A DNA stretch of 64,000 nt, from positions 85,584,347-85,648,346 of the forward strand of contig NC_037089.1 of NCBI RefSeq assembly GCF_002994745.2, read 5' to 3'. Positions 44,177 to 55,900 of this stretch are shown here, piece after piece (the stretch's first letter is position 1; each line of letters begins with the position of its first letter). A program made the translations under genes and the position numbers. The notes under the pieces are model-generated. The model saw only the letters and a list, made by a program, of their open reading frames with translations. It was not told where the DNA came from and made no database searches. The stretch comes from Rosa chinensis. Taxonomy: Eukaryota > Streptophyta > Magnoliopsida > Rosales > Rosaceae.

Positions 44177-46133
44177 TGATGTCGCTTTTGGGAGCGCATA
44201 ATTTAACCCTGAAATATCGTTAGTAGTATAAGCAAATAGGGATCGTTCTATCCGGGGATTGAGGGTACACTTGTAATTGTGAAACAAATAAAGAAAAGTA
44301 TTATTTACAAAAATAAAATAAAGAATAAATATATACAAGTAAACACAAATAAGGGGGGATTAGGATTCTTAAAATTAAAATTAAAATAAATAAAATAAAG
44401 AAAACGTAAAAACATATATACAAGAGTGGAACGCAAGGAACAAAGATCAAAATCAATTCCATGTAATCAAATTCGATTCAAACCCTATAATTGTTCTTCC
44501 AAGTCATGAGAGAGGAGTTGATCATGTGAAACATTCGAAAGCAAATGATTTCCCATATTTTACTTTTCAATGCTAATTAACCTAAGCGAAAGCACCTAGA
44601 TTAATCCTATCAAACATGCAATCAAGCCCCAGAAAGCTAGTCAATCATGACATGTTCAACGCATTAGACATAGAGAAAGGCTATCAACTCAAGTGTACAA
44701 CTTAGTTATGGAAAAGTCCACCTAATTGCAATCCTCTTCAATTAAATTCGATTCTTGTCCAGAACCTTTACTACTTTTGATTCAAGTTACACAAAACGAA
44801 AAGTCGATTTCATGTTCTTAAACCTAGCACCAATTACATGCAAATCCTATAAGTGTCGACCCAAATAAGATAAACATATAAAAGTTTTCTGTAAAGCAAA
44901 TTTAATCGAACAAACTCACATAAGCAACTTAGAATCACAATTATAAAATTCGAAAACTTTATTTAAACATAGAAATTGGGCTTAAACTTTGCCCTAAACA
45001 TTATTGTTAACTAGAAACAAGTTCATATGAATTCAAACAAGGAAAACAAAAGATCATTACAAGGAAAAAGAATGAATTACACCGTGAGGGGAGATGGAGA
45101 TGGAGAGCTAGATGGTTGGATCTTGAATCTTGGAAGCAAGCCTTCAAGGTGGATGATGGAGGATATGATCTTCACGGCTCCTTCTTCTTCTTCCTCTCCT
45201 TGCTTGAAACGTTGAATGCACTAGAGGATGGAGAGAAAAATGGAAAGGAAATGGAGAGACAAAGAAGATGAGATGGATGAAGGAATTGGTGATTGAGAGT
45301 GAGAGGAGAAGGTGTTTAAATAGGGAAGAAAAAGAAGAGTGAAATGATGAGATGAAGAAAAATAATGAAAGTGGAGTATGAGAGTGGTTTGTAAAATATG
45401 TAAAAGATGAGGTAATGATGAAAGCAAAGCATGAAGGTGAAGAAATGTGGAAGTGATGATGATCTTTTAGGGTAGAAAAATTGTATCCAAGGAAAAAGAA
45501 ATGCTTTCTTCATATGGGTGGGAAACATGAATATGTGGTGTTGAGCTGTTTTCAGGTCAGTTTCTTCCCCTTTATTCCTTCAATTATTTCTCCATCAAAA
45601 CTTCAGAATGAGCCTTCGACTTCTTCATAAAAAATGTTCCACTATGAGTGTATATCATCCTCACAAATTTTCAGAGCTTTATTCCATGTGGTTGGGCCGG
45701 AAATGCTGCTGGACCTCTTACAGGTCCAGTTTTCCGGTTTTGCTTCTGTAGAAAATTGGGCTGATTGTTTGAAGGCCTTCCACTCATATTTTTCTCTGGC
45801 ACTCTTCATAAGAAATGATCCTTTGGGTGTCTAGAATGGATCTGGAGAGTTTCAGCTCATTTCGAGTTCATTTGGTCAGGTGGCCGCTCCTTCTTCCTTG
45901 CTTGGCTCTGATTCTCCTAGCCGGAGTAAGAAAATATTCAAGGTTGACTTTTTAGTGCATTTTCATTCTTCTCCATCATTTCTAGGTAATTATGGACGTA
46001 ACACTCATTTCTTCTTCATCTACTCCAATGTACCTAAAAATAGAAATTAAGTTAAAAATCGATTCGTTAAGGAATAACTAAGCAAAATGTGAGGAATTAA
46101 CATTTAAAATATCACATTAAAATGCGCCTATCA
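44177..46133 (-). repeat. LARD 5' LTR (1957 bp)
   Basis: The partner of 37208-39165, next to the tRNA-Asp primer-binding site. Its inner end reads TGATGTCGCTTTTGGGAGCG, where the other LTR has TGATGTCGCTCAAAGCAAGC. Confidence 0.93.
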
Positions 46134-46740
46134 TGGGTGTACTTCGAATTCTAACTTAGTAACGTAATTGAAGTAGTTTGCCTCTCTCAAGCGATAAAAA
46201 GAATAAAAATAGAATATGTTACAAATCATTATCATATAATATAGTAGGGTAATCCTTCAATAAATGGAATGGTAGAATTTGAATTTAAAATCACATTCCA
46301 AATTCCAAAATGAAACCATAAATAGGTATATAATCCATCTTTTGATCTCCGAGAGAATCTTGCGTAGGGCACCCGCACGGGACATTTGGTGGGGAGGACC
46401 AATTACTGTCTAGTAAGGGGGTGTTTTGGATATTGCAGGGCAGTTTCAGAAAAGATGAAAAATTTGCTTGCTTCTGATTGGATGGCCGTAAGGCCACGTG
46501 GCGGGAAACCCCACCTAAGTATTTTTCTTGATCTCCTGGCTTTTGCAAAATTGGGTTTGTTTATTTATGTCTCTTGTCTCATATGGGGTTCGTGAAACTT
46601 ACAGGGCATGCTAAAACCCACTTGACCGTTTCTTCTCCTCCCCAAACTCCGGTTTTCATTTCCTGCAATTCTCCAGTTTCGCAGTTTGCTTCTAAAACAG
46701 ACTCAAAGTTTGTGAAAGGTTTTAGTTGATAAACCAAAGC
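46134..46740. other. Spacer and promoter region of SCC1 5'-half, copy 2
   Basis: This matches 4725-4935 and then 6190-6364 of copy 1. The part at about 46345-46540 is absent from copy 1, apparently by recombination between TTGATCTCC repeats (46343 and 46528). No gene is seen. Confidence 0.55.
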
Positions 46741-49380
46741 ATGTTTTACTCACTGTGCCTCTTATCAAGAAAAGGGCGTTTAGGCTCCATATGAGCTGCT
46801 GCTTATTGTTTCAAAAAGCTCAAGAAGGCCCAGGTCACTGAAACTGACATCTCAGCCTCTATTGGTTTGTTTTTTCTCTCAAAGATGAAACCTTTTCCCT
46901 GTTTTCTCAACAAAAGCATAGATTTTTGACATGGGTTTTCTGTTTAGCTTATTTGAGAGCCTACTTGTTAAGTTTTCTGTGATTGTCTTCGCTAATCTGT
47001 TTGGATTACTCTGTGTGTTTCATTTTCTACTTTTATGAATCTAATGTGGGAATGTGATCACTTGCTTAGATGTTCCATATTTGGTGAATTGGTGGTTTAA
47101 TCACTTCATGTTTCATTTGAAGTAGTCTCATTTTTGTCACCTTGTTTTTGGGTTTGTCAAATGCTACTGTGATCAATGATTTGGCTGGTTTCTTGTGTGT
47201 TCTGTGAATGGTAGGATAGGACATTAGTGGGAATAATTGGTTGTTTGCAGAATCTAGAGGTGTGTTTAGTTGTGTTATTAAGAATTTTTTTCATATGAAG
47301 ATTTAGCAAGACGATATAAATTGGGGGGAAATGGTGTTCTTTTGGTGCTTATGGAGAATATTTTTTATTCTTGTAAGTTTTCGCTTATGACCATTCACTT
47401 ATACTGAAGAAATGGTTCGCTTATTGGACTCTCAAAAACCCATATTGCTTAGCTAGCATATGCTCCTGCTTTGCTGGAAAGTAGGAAAGTGGGAGACAAA
47501 ACTTTGAAGTCTATAAAAATTCAATTGATGTTTTTAGCAGTAAGAATGTTTTGATATACTCTGTCAACTTGATAGGCTTTTTTTCCTGCTTTTTTATCTA
47601 GAGTGGCACTTTTGGAATGCTGTCATTAATGTGTCTGTATCTTAAACATGACATCAATTATGTTTGGCTGATGACAATTACGCTGTTTCTATCGGCTTTT
47701 TAATATTGACAGTAACGCTTCATGCTATTTAGTACTGGCTAACGTTAAGCATCGTATATTTGTTTTCTGTTGTGCAGATAAAATTTTGAAGGATGATTGG
47801 GATGTCATCGCATATAGGGTACTGGCCTACCTTCTTCTTGGTGTTGTTCGGATATACTCCAAAAAAGTTGAATACCTTTTTGATGTCTGCCATGAGGTGC
47901 TAACTGAAATCAACAAGTTTGTCGTTAGCACAAAAGAGAAGGGAGACACAGATACGTTTCTTGCACCTTAGGACTCTGTTACTCTACCGGAGAGGTTTGA
48001 ACTTGATGCATTTGATTAGGGGATCCCTGAAGATGTCAGTGGGTAAGAAATGTAGCTTAAAACCATGTAGTCAGTGATATTCTGCGTCTAGTCATCATAA
48101 TTAACATGTAATTTTCCCTTGCTTTTCAGGGGAAATGTAGTATCCTACGAAGCTATCACGCTTAAAGGTATTAGATTTGTGGTCTTGAATGTTCTTTTAT
48201 ATGATTCTATTTGAATATAATCTTAACAGTTCAGCATGATGTGAAACAGATTGTCCAAAGGGAAATGTAGTACAATTTTCCTCAGATATGGCAAGTCGAA
48301 TGCTCATTGACTATTTTGTCATTTTCCTTTAGCATGATATCTTTACCTCTTTAACTTGTCATGAGGGTCTCTTTTCTCCTTTTCAGTCCTCAGCAGCATT
48401 TCTTTTCAACTCATTCATTTTCTCATTACAAACAGTTCTTAATGATTTCCAAGTTGCTTGTTCACGTGTTTATTGCTTTAATCAAGTTTCATCACGTTTA
48501 TTCCCCTGATATGTCAGCTTGTGTATGTGCGGTATGATTATGAGGAATTTGGTGTCTGCCATGGTATCTTTAATTTTTGCCACTTGCATTCCAGTTAGAG
48601 AGTGTTTCTGTGGAAAGCTTATAAATTCTATACATCCTATCTTCTTTTCAGTATTTCTGTATTTTCCATGGATGTAATTTAACAAAGTATTTTTGTCTTC
48701 AGTGTACTTTCATTTGACGGGATGGAATTGGATATGGAGTTAAGGACGTCGAGGATTGGAGCTAACCCAGAAGTAAACATGGAGAATCCTCAAGAGAGTA
48801 GGTTCTCTCAAGAAGAAAGTAATGGAGAACAGATAAAGGTTCCGGATATAGCATTGTCTGAAGATGGGACTCTAATAGAAGCAAGGCAGGAAAAGAGGAA
48901 AAAGGTCTGAACCATTTGGTGAAGATCACGAAACCAATGGGGAGCAAATAAACGCTCCTGCTGTAGTCCAATCTGTTGATGGAATTCAAGAAGAAGCAAG
49001 CATGGAACTTCCTGTCATGTTACATCATCTAGTGAAAGTCACCACATTATTCGAGAGGAGATTATCATGCAATCAGAAAACCAGATGTGTCCAGTTACAA
49101 GAGAAGACCACAATCTAAGCAACTTGAAAGCCGACAGGGGAAACCTGACAAGTTGTACATACACCTGCTCAAGAAGAGAACTGATAAGTCTTGTGACTTA
49201 AAGAAACCTCAAAAAACCTGTTTGTTCATATGAGGAAGAGACAACAAAGTTACAGGACACGATTGTTTGTTCATAAGGATGGAGAGCCAACAAAGTTACA
49301 GGACACGATTCCACCAGATAATGTGAAATGTCAAATTACTGCTGGATGGAGATTCAGAGGCTTTACGTAAAAATATATCA
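46741..49380 (+). pseudogene. SYN4: SCC1/RAD21 (SYN4-like) 5'-half pseudogene, copy 2
   Basis: Exon 1 (46741-46864) carries the same TGA in place of Trp after LGSI as copy 1. Exon 2 (47778-48042) reads DKILKDDWDVIAYRVLAYLL and onward without the GGCC insertion of copy 1, but shares both in-frame TAG codons (after TFLAP and after LDAFD). The middle region (48722-48910, then to 49380) matches copy 1, with a small local duplication near 49245. It stops before the kelch-like gene, with no 3' half. Confidence 0.8.
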
Positions 49381-50067
49381 TTTCCTAAATGATCTTACAT
49401 ATTCAATTGGTATGAAGAACCCATGGTGTTGCTTTAGCACACAAATATTCAGGGTTAGTATTTTCTGCTTAGTAATACTGAAATAGAAATCAAGATACTG
49501 TTGAAACTATGGTCGGGTTAGTATATTAAACATGTTGGCCCATGGTTTTTGAAACTTTTACATTACAACCGGATTTGTTCACACACTATGGTACAAGAAG
49601 CAGTTGTTTACCAATGTAACATAAAGCGCGCGCAAAAAAAAAAGTCTTGATGCTCTGGTTCTTAAACTTCAACCATGCTAAAATAAATTTATTACAACAG
49701 TTCGACTTTGCTGAGCTCATTGGAAATACATAATCTTTGAATGTAAGAAGCAGATCAAGAAAAATCATCAACCACGCTAAAATCATGGGTTTTCAGTTTA
49801 CTAACGATGACATCATGGATTCAAATTTGGTAGGATAAGGTTGGGGGAAGAGAATCTAAACCGAATAATTATGGATATTCAATCCTAATTCTTCTTCCAA
49901 AACAGATATCCCAATATTAAGGGGGTGAGATTCTGTTATACCAAATTGGAGCCCTCCCTGAAAAGCAAGATATCCCACATTCAATAGCTATAGATTTCTA
50001 GCTGTACAGGCAATAAATGGATTTGGATCCTCGTCAGCATAAGTATATATGCGCACTGCATTGCCCT

Positions 50068-50074
50068 TATAAAA
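50068..50074 (+). promoter_or_regulatory. TATA box of kelch-like gene, copy 2
   Basis: TATAAAA, 64 nt upstream of the ATG and equivalent to 10161-10167. Confidence 0.55.
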
Positions 50075-50137
50075 GTAAAACGTTGGGAATCGTAACCCTA
50101 GGTTCTCTGTCGAAATTAGGGTTTAGGGGTATATGCA

Positions 50138-51559
50138 ATGGCGTGGTGTAGACGGCGGTGTATTGCGATGTTGGGAGATTTTGCAACTAGAAAAACAGCG
50201 GCGGCAGCAACGTCAATGATAGCAAGCAACTGGGAGAAGGAGACGAAGAAAATTAGCATGTTTTCTGAATTAATCAGAAGAAATTCTACTACTTTATCAC
50301 CACTTATGGCAGAGGAGAAAGACAAGAAAGGAACCATGAAAGAAGAAATATTGAAGAGTAAGTCTCTCTACTTATGTTTTGAGGAGCAGATAACTTGTTG
50401 TAACATTGCTCACGTTATTCAATCTATCGAATTGAGCCACGTGTTGGCAGCACCAACTGATGGTGATCATTGCCGCGATGAACTTAAGTTAGTTGAAGTT
50501 GCTTATAGATTCGGACCGGACACTTATGTTCCCCGCATGATGAGCAATAGTGTCATCGGCTCCAAAATTATTTTCTCCGGTGGCGTGGTTTTTAACAGAA
50601 ATGAAAGCGATAGTAATGGAATGCCCGAGATGATTTTAAGTAAAGAAGTTTGTGCGTTTGAGACAGATCCAAGTGTAGATCTGAACCCGACATTGCAGCC
50701 CTCCCAAGCATTTAAGACTAGTAGACCCGATCCCTTCCTAGTAGAGGTAGCCGGCGAACTATATTGTTTCGGCGGCCCATGTTACTCCGGGTCCTTCGAG
50801 GTATTTGACAAGACACATGAAAAATGGTTGCCTCTGGATGTGCCTCCTCAGAGATATCCCTACAGGGACATCTGTCATGCAATTTTAGGAAACAAAATGT
50901 TACTTTGGGTAAAAAATCAGACCGGAGTATTCGGGTTTGACGTCACTCAACCTGGAAAAGGATGGACAGAGTTGGCCTCTTGTTTGGGAAGCTGCATTCC
51001 CTGTTTTAATGGTTATGATCAACTATTTGTCAAGTTGAAGTCTCATCGTGGTGATGGTTTTCTAATGTTCTCCTGTAATTTAGAACAACCTCAGACTGTT
51101 AGAGTCTTTCAAATTTCACATGAATGTGATTCTATGAAACCTATGGAATCTCTGCAGCTGCCAAAATTGCCTCATCAATTTCCTGTACCAACACGATGTC
51201 AGTTTTTTCATCTAGAAGATAATAAAGTCGGCCTTGTTTTCTTCCGTGACCGTCGTGAGTATTTTTATGAGGATTATGATTATTTTTCTCCTGGTGATGA
51301 TGATGACGATGATGATGATGAGGATGATGTGAACCAGGAAGAGCAGGGGGAGGAAGAGGAAGAGGAGGAGGAGGAGGAGGAGGAGGAGGATGTTAGCAGG
51401 GTGAGAACTCTTGTCATAATATTCGAATACGAAATTGCGGAGAAATCCATGGACATCAAGTACAAGCTGCTCACCACTCGCTGCCTGGAATACTCTACCC
51501 ACCCTCCTGAAGAAGGTACGATCACGAGTTCAACCCTTATTGGCGCTTATGTGATCTAA
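50138..51559 (+). CDS. Kelch-like protein with acidic C-terminal tract, copy 2 (473 aa)
   Basis: The duplicate of the kelch-like gene at 10218, with the same single-exon frame and termini (MAWCRRRCIA ... TLIGAYVI). Kelch-like segments GSKIIFSGGVVFN and ELYCFGGPCYSGSFEVFDKT are kept. Differences include a replaced segment after FNRNES (SNGMPEMILSKE against TPPPKTTLSKE), an added residue in PYRDICHAI and an acidic Glu run about ten residues shorter. Many substitutions but no stop suggest selection on the protein. The function is unknown. Confidence 0.75.
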   Translation: MAWCRRRCIAMLGDFATRKTAAAATSMIASNWEKETKKISMFSELIRRNSTTLSPLMAEEKDKKGTMKEEILKSKSLYLCFEEQITCCNIAHVIQSIELSHVLAAPTDGDHCRDELKLVEVAYRFGPDTYVPRMMSNSVIGSKIIFSGGVVFNRNESDSNGMPEMILSKEVCAFETDPSVDLNPTLQPSQAFKTSRPDPFLVEVAGELYCFGGPCYSGSFEVFDKTHEKWLPLDVPPQRYPYRDICHAILGNKMLLWVKNQTGVFGFDVTQPGKGWTELASCLGSCIPCFNGYDQLFVKLKSHRGDGFLMFSCNLEQPQTVRVFQISHECDSMKPMESLQLPKLPHQFPVPTRCQFFHLEDNKVGLVFFRDRREYFYEDYDYFSPGDDDDDDDDEDDVNQEEQGEEEEEEEEEEEEEDVSRVRTLVIIFEYEIAEKSMDIKYKLLTTRCLEYSTHPPEEGTITSSTLIGAYVI

Positions 51560-52456
51560 CTATTTATTGTTTGAGAGTTAATTATACGTGTTTATGTTTT
51601 ATATTCAAGATCATATTCTTGACTTCTAAATGGATGCATGCTTCTTAGTTACTTTAATTTATTAATTTTTTTACGTGGTCACGTAATGTTGAACTTCATC
51701 ATCATCATGATGATCTGCCAAACATCTCAAACTTGAAAATTGTTCCCTAAAGTCTGTCATTGTTTATTTGCAAGGCTCTTTAGTGTTGGCTTATTAGCCT
51801 TCGCAGAAGCCCAAGTTATCTTTGATAGCTACTCATCATGAATCATAATCTAAACCAAAAGCATAAAACAAACCATATACTATGTGCTGTTTCGTATATA
51901 GAATGATGATTCTCAATGACTATGAAAACAACAAAGTAATTAACCGTTACTTTCACTCTTTCTGTGATCTGCCGCGAGTTTTGGGGTTTTAATATTAGTA
52001 AATGATTCAAGGATTCATTTATTTAAGCATAAACCAATGTTAAATCACTAAGCAGAACCTTTCAATTGGGGATTGAGCCTTGAGTAAAACACTATGAGCA
52101 TTGAGCGGAATGATTGAACGAAAGATTAACAAATTTCGGGTCAAGTTGTGACAGTGATTTTCTAATAACTACAAAAGAGAATTGCAATGGCTACTCATGG
52201 TTAGCGCCAGCACTGATTTATCATCGCCAATGGTTCAATATTTGCTTCGCAAAACATGCAGTGGCCAAAATTGTTTATGCAAAACTTGTCAGTCGCTAAT
52301 AGTTCAATATTTGTTTTGGAAAAAGTCGTCGCTCAAAATTGCTTCAGCAATATAATGCCGTGCAGTAATTTTGTCACCTTATCCTCCTTTACATAAGCAC
52401 GAGCTCTAGACGTTATATTTGATAAGAAAAAAATAGTAATCGAACAATTTGCTCAA
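51560..52456. other. Intergenic, no gene recognised, copy 2
   Basis: Matches 11667-12560 with small indels. It ends at the Copia 2 target site CTCAA (52452-52456). Confidence 0.6.
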
Positions 52457-52782
52457 TGTTTAAGGATAAGTAAATTGACAGAGAGAGAGAGAGATAATAG
52501 AGATTAAGTGTGTCTTTCATTTCATTCAAAGGAGGTATTTATAGGGATACATTTTGAAGTAAATAATGATACAACTTGATGGCATCTTCAATTGTAGCCT
52601 CTCCTTGTGGCTTCTTCATTTGCAGCTTCACATTGTGGTTGTGATGATGATGATTGCCACACTTGTTCCCCATTGGCATAAAGATTGACTCACAAATCAT
52701 TATACCTAAAATACCTATCTTATACATGACATAGACATTTTATACTATGAACAATACAACATGTTTCATATATACTACAACA
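52457..52782 (-). repeat. Copia 2 3' LTR
   Basis: 326 bp. TATTTATA at 52536-52543 (TATAAATA in the element sense) is a probable TATA box. A GA microsatellite lies near 52480. Confidence 0.93.
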
Positions 52783-52977
52783 CTCCCCCTTGGATATTTC
52801 ATGTTGATAGTATTTGTCTAAGCCGTGCGCTTCGAAATTGCCTCGTTAAAAACCTTGCCAAGTAATAAAACCCTGTGGGAAAAAACAACCTTGGTCGAAG
52901 GAGAAAAAGAGTGCAATGCGCATTGAGTGTGGAGTTTGTTTCTAGATACTCCCCCTGATTTAGACTCCCCCTGAAGA

Positions 52978-55900
52978 TCATGAGAGTTCGGATAATCTTC
53001 TTAATCCGATACTCTTCACATGTTTCTCGAAAGGGGTTTTTGGTAACGACTTAGTAAATAAGTCCGCTACATTATCCTCTGATCGGATTTGATTTACTTC
53101 AATGTTTAGAAGTGTTTGCTGTTGCTGATTGTAGAAGAATTTCGGTGATATATGTTTAGTATTGTCACCCTTGATAAAACCTAATTTCATTTGCTCAATA
53201 CAAGCTGCATTATCTTCGTAAATGCATGTAGGTTTATCTGTGGTTAACTTCAAACCACAAGTTCCTCGAATGTGTCTATTTATAGACCTTAGCCATATGC
53301 ATTCACGCACAGCTTCATGTAGAGCAATAATCTCTGCATGATTTGAGGAAGTAGCGACAAGTGTCTGTTTTGTAGATCTCCAAGATATCGCCGTGCTTCC
53401 CATGGTAAAGACATAACCTGTTTGGGAGCGACCTTTATGAGGGTCAGAGAGATACCCTGCATCAGCAAAGCCCATCAAAACATTATTTTTATTTTGATGG
53501 AGGGGAGGAGGAGAACGTCGGTCACCATGGATGGTGTTGCCGACGTCTGTATTACGGAAGGTGGCTTTTTGCCTCATAGGGTCTGATCCCAATCTTCCGT
53601 CTTTTATTTTCTCTCTGTAGGGATAAAACAAGCCCATATCAATCGTACCTTTTAAGTATCGAAAGATTGTCTTTATGCCAATCCAATGGCGGCGTGTTGG
53701 CGCAGAACTATGTCGAGCTAACAAGTTCACTGCGAATGAGATATCTGGTCTTGTGCATTGTGCTAAATACAATAATGCGCCTATCGCACTTAGATAGGGT
53801 ACTTCAGCCTCTAATAATTCTTCGTCCTCATCCTTTGGACGAAACGGATCTTTTGTGGGCTCAAGACTTCGGCCGATCATGGGAGTACTTACAGGCTTTG
53901 CTTTATCTTCATTAAAGCGCCTTAGTAATTTTTGAGTATATGCTGACTGATGGATCATAATCCCATCACTACGGTGCTCGAGTTCTATTCCGAGGCAAAA
54001 CCGTGTTTTCCCAAGATCTTTCATCTCAAACTCGGATTCCAAATATTTAGCAGTTTCCTTTAACTCATCTAGAGTTCCAATTAGGTTCATGTCATCGACA
54101 TAAACTGCTACAATTGCAAATCCGGAACTTGTTCTTTTAATGAACACGCAAGGGCATATTTCATTGTTAATATATCCCTTTCCAATCAAGTAGTCACTTA
54201 GACGGTTATACCACATCCGTCCGGATTGTTTCAATCCATATAGTGAGCGTCTTAATTTTATTGAAAACGCGCTCCGTGGTTTAGAGCCACTTGATTTTGG
54301 TAATTGAAGTCCATCAGGAACCTTCATATATATCTCTGAATCTAGATCCCCATAGAGATATGCTGTAATTACATCCATAAGCTGCATGTCAAGTTTTTCG
54401 GAAACTACCAAACTGACAAGGTAGCGGAACGTTATAATGTCCATTACGGGAGAGTATGTCTCCTCGTAGTCGATTCCAGGGCGTTGTGAGAAACCTTGCG
54501 CCACGAGGCGGGCTTTATATCTCATCACCTCATTTTTCTCATTACGTTTTCTAACAAAGACCCATTTATGGCCAACAGGCTTTATATTTGGTGGTGTCAG
54601 CATTATAGGCCCAAATACCTGTCTCTTTGTTAGTGAATCCAATTCAGTCTGGATCGCATTTTTCCATTTAGGCCAATCCGCTCTTCGTTGACATTCTTCA
54701 ACAGAGCGAGGTTCGATATCATCATATTCTATGATTCCTTTTGCAACATGATATGCAAACGCATCATCAATTGCCATAGAATTTCTATCCATCATCTCAT
54801 ATACATTATTGTAATTTATGGAGATTTCTCTATTCTCTGGAGTTGGTTCTGACATTGGAGCGTCCCCCAATGGTGTCTCTTGGACATAACCATAATCCGG
54901 AATATTCTCGTGGGATGGATTATTCATATCTATGATTAATGGATTATTATTTTGTGCCAAATTCGCCTTCTTTCTTGGGCGAGAATCCATCGAACCTATA
55001 GGTCTCCCGCGCTTCCTGGCAGGAGCCGTGGGCCTAGCCAATGTGTCACCCATAGAGGGAACGTTGGCGCCATTCTCATGTATTTTTGAGACGGCATTAT
55101 GTCTTTTAGGGACATCAATCCTTGCAGGTGTATTTGCAGCAGGTATGTGTGATCTTGTCACTTTAGCGATATCAGAAAACGCATCAGGCATCGATTCTGC
55201 TACGTTCTGAAGATCGAGAATTCTCTGCACTTCTTTTTCAGATTGTGCAGTTCGGGGATCAAGATGAGACAAAGTGGGGACAAACCACGACAATTCTTGT
55301 CCTTTTTGTTGAACATTAGTTATGTTCATGTCTCCCCCTAAAGACGGGAAGACTGTCTCATCAAAGTGACAATCCGCAAATCTAGCGGTAAATAGATCAC
55401 CTGTCAAGGGTTCTATGTAGCGGATTATGGTTGGAGAGTCATAGCCAACATAAAGGCCTAATCGTCTTTGAGGACCCATTTTAGTGCGCTGTGGTGGCGC
55501 AATTGGCACATAGACTGCACACCCAAATATGCGTAAATGTGAGACATTAGGCTCATACCCAGTCACCATCTGGGATGCAGAAAAAGGTTGGGTGGCAGTG
55601 GGCCTTAGACGAATAAGCACAGCTGCATGTAATATTGCATAGCCCCAAGCAGAAATAGGGAGATTGGTGCGCATAACCAATGCCCTAGCAACCATTTGAA
55701 GTCTTTTAATGGCAGCTTCTGCGAGACCATTTTGGGTATGTACATGAGGGACAGGGTGTTCAACCTCGATCCCAATGGACATGCAATAATCATCAAAAGT
55801 TTTTGATGTAAACTCCCCAGCATTGTCAAGACGAATTGACTTAATAGGATGATCAGGGTGGTGAGCCCTTAACTTAATGATTTGTGCTAGGAGTTTAGCA

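Larger units (their letters stand above)
37208..46133 (-). mobile_element. LARD-type Ty3-like LTR retrotransposon carrying a WUS-like gene (8926 bp)
   Basis: LTRs are 37208-39165 and 44177-46133, with TG...CA ends and a 5-bp duplication TGGGT (37203-37207 and 46134-46138). The empty site is at about 4719. On the minus strand the primer-binding site TGGCGCCGTTGCCGGGGA (complementary to the 3' end of tRNA-Asp) follows the 5' LTR after 5 nt, and a polypurine tract precedes the 3' LTR. The 5-kb interior contains no gag, protease, reverse transcriptase or integrase. It holds a non-native cassette with a sense ORF (41210-41740) and an antisense WUS-like gene (42348-42935). Ty3/Tat-Athila affinity is inferred from the primer site, polypurine tract and long LTRs. 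Confidence 0.93.
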
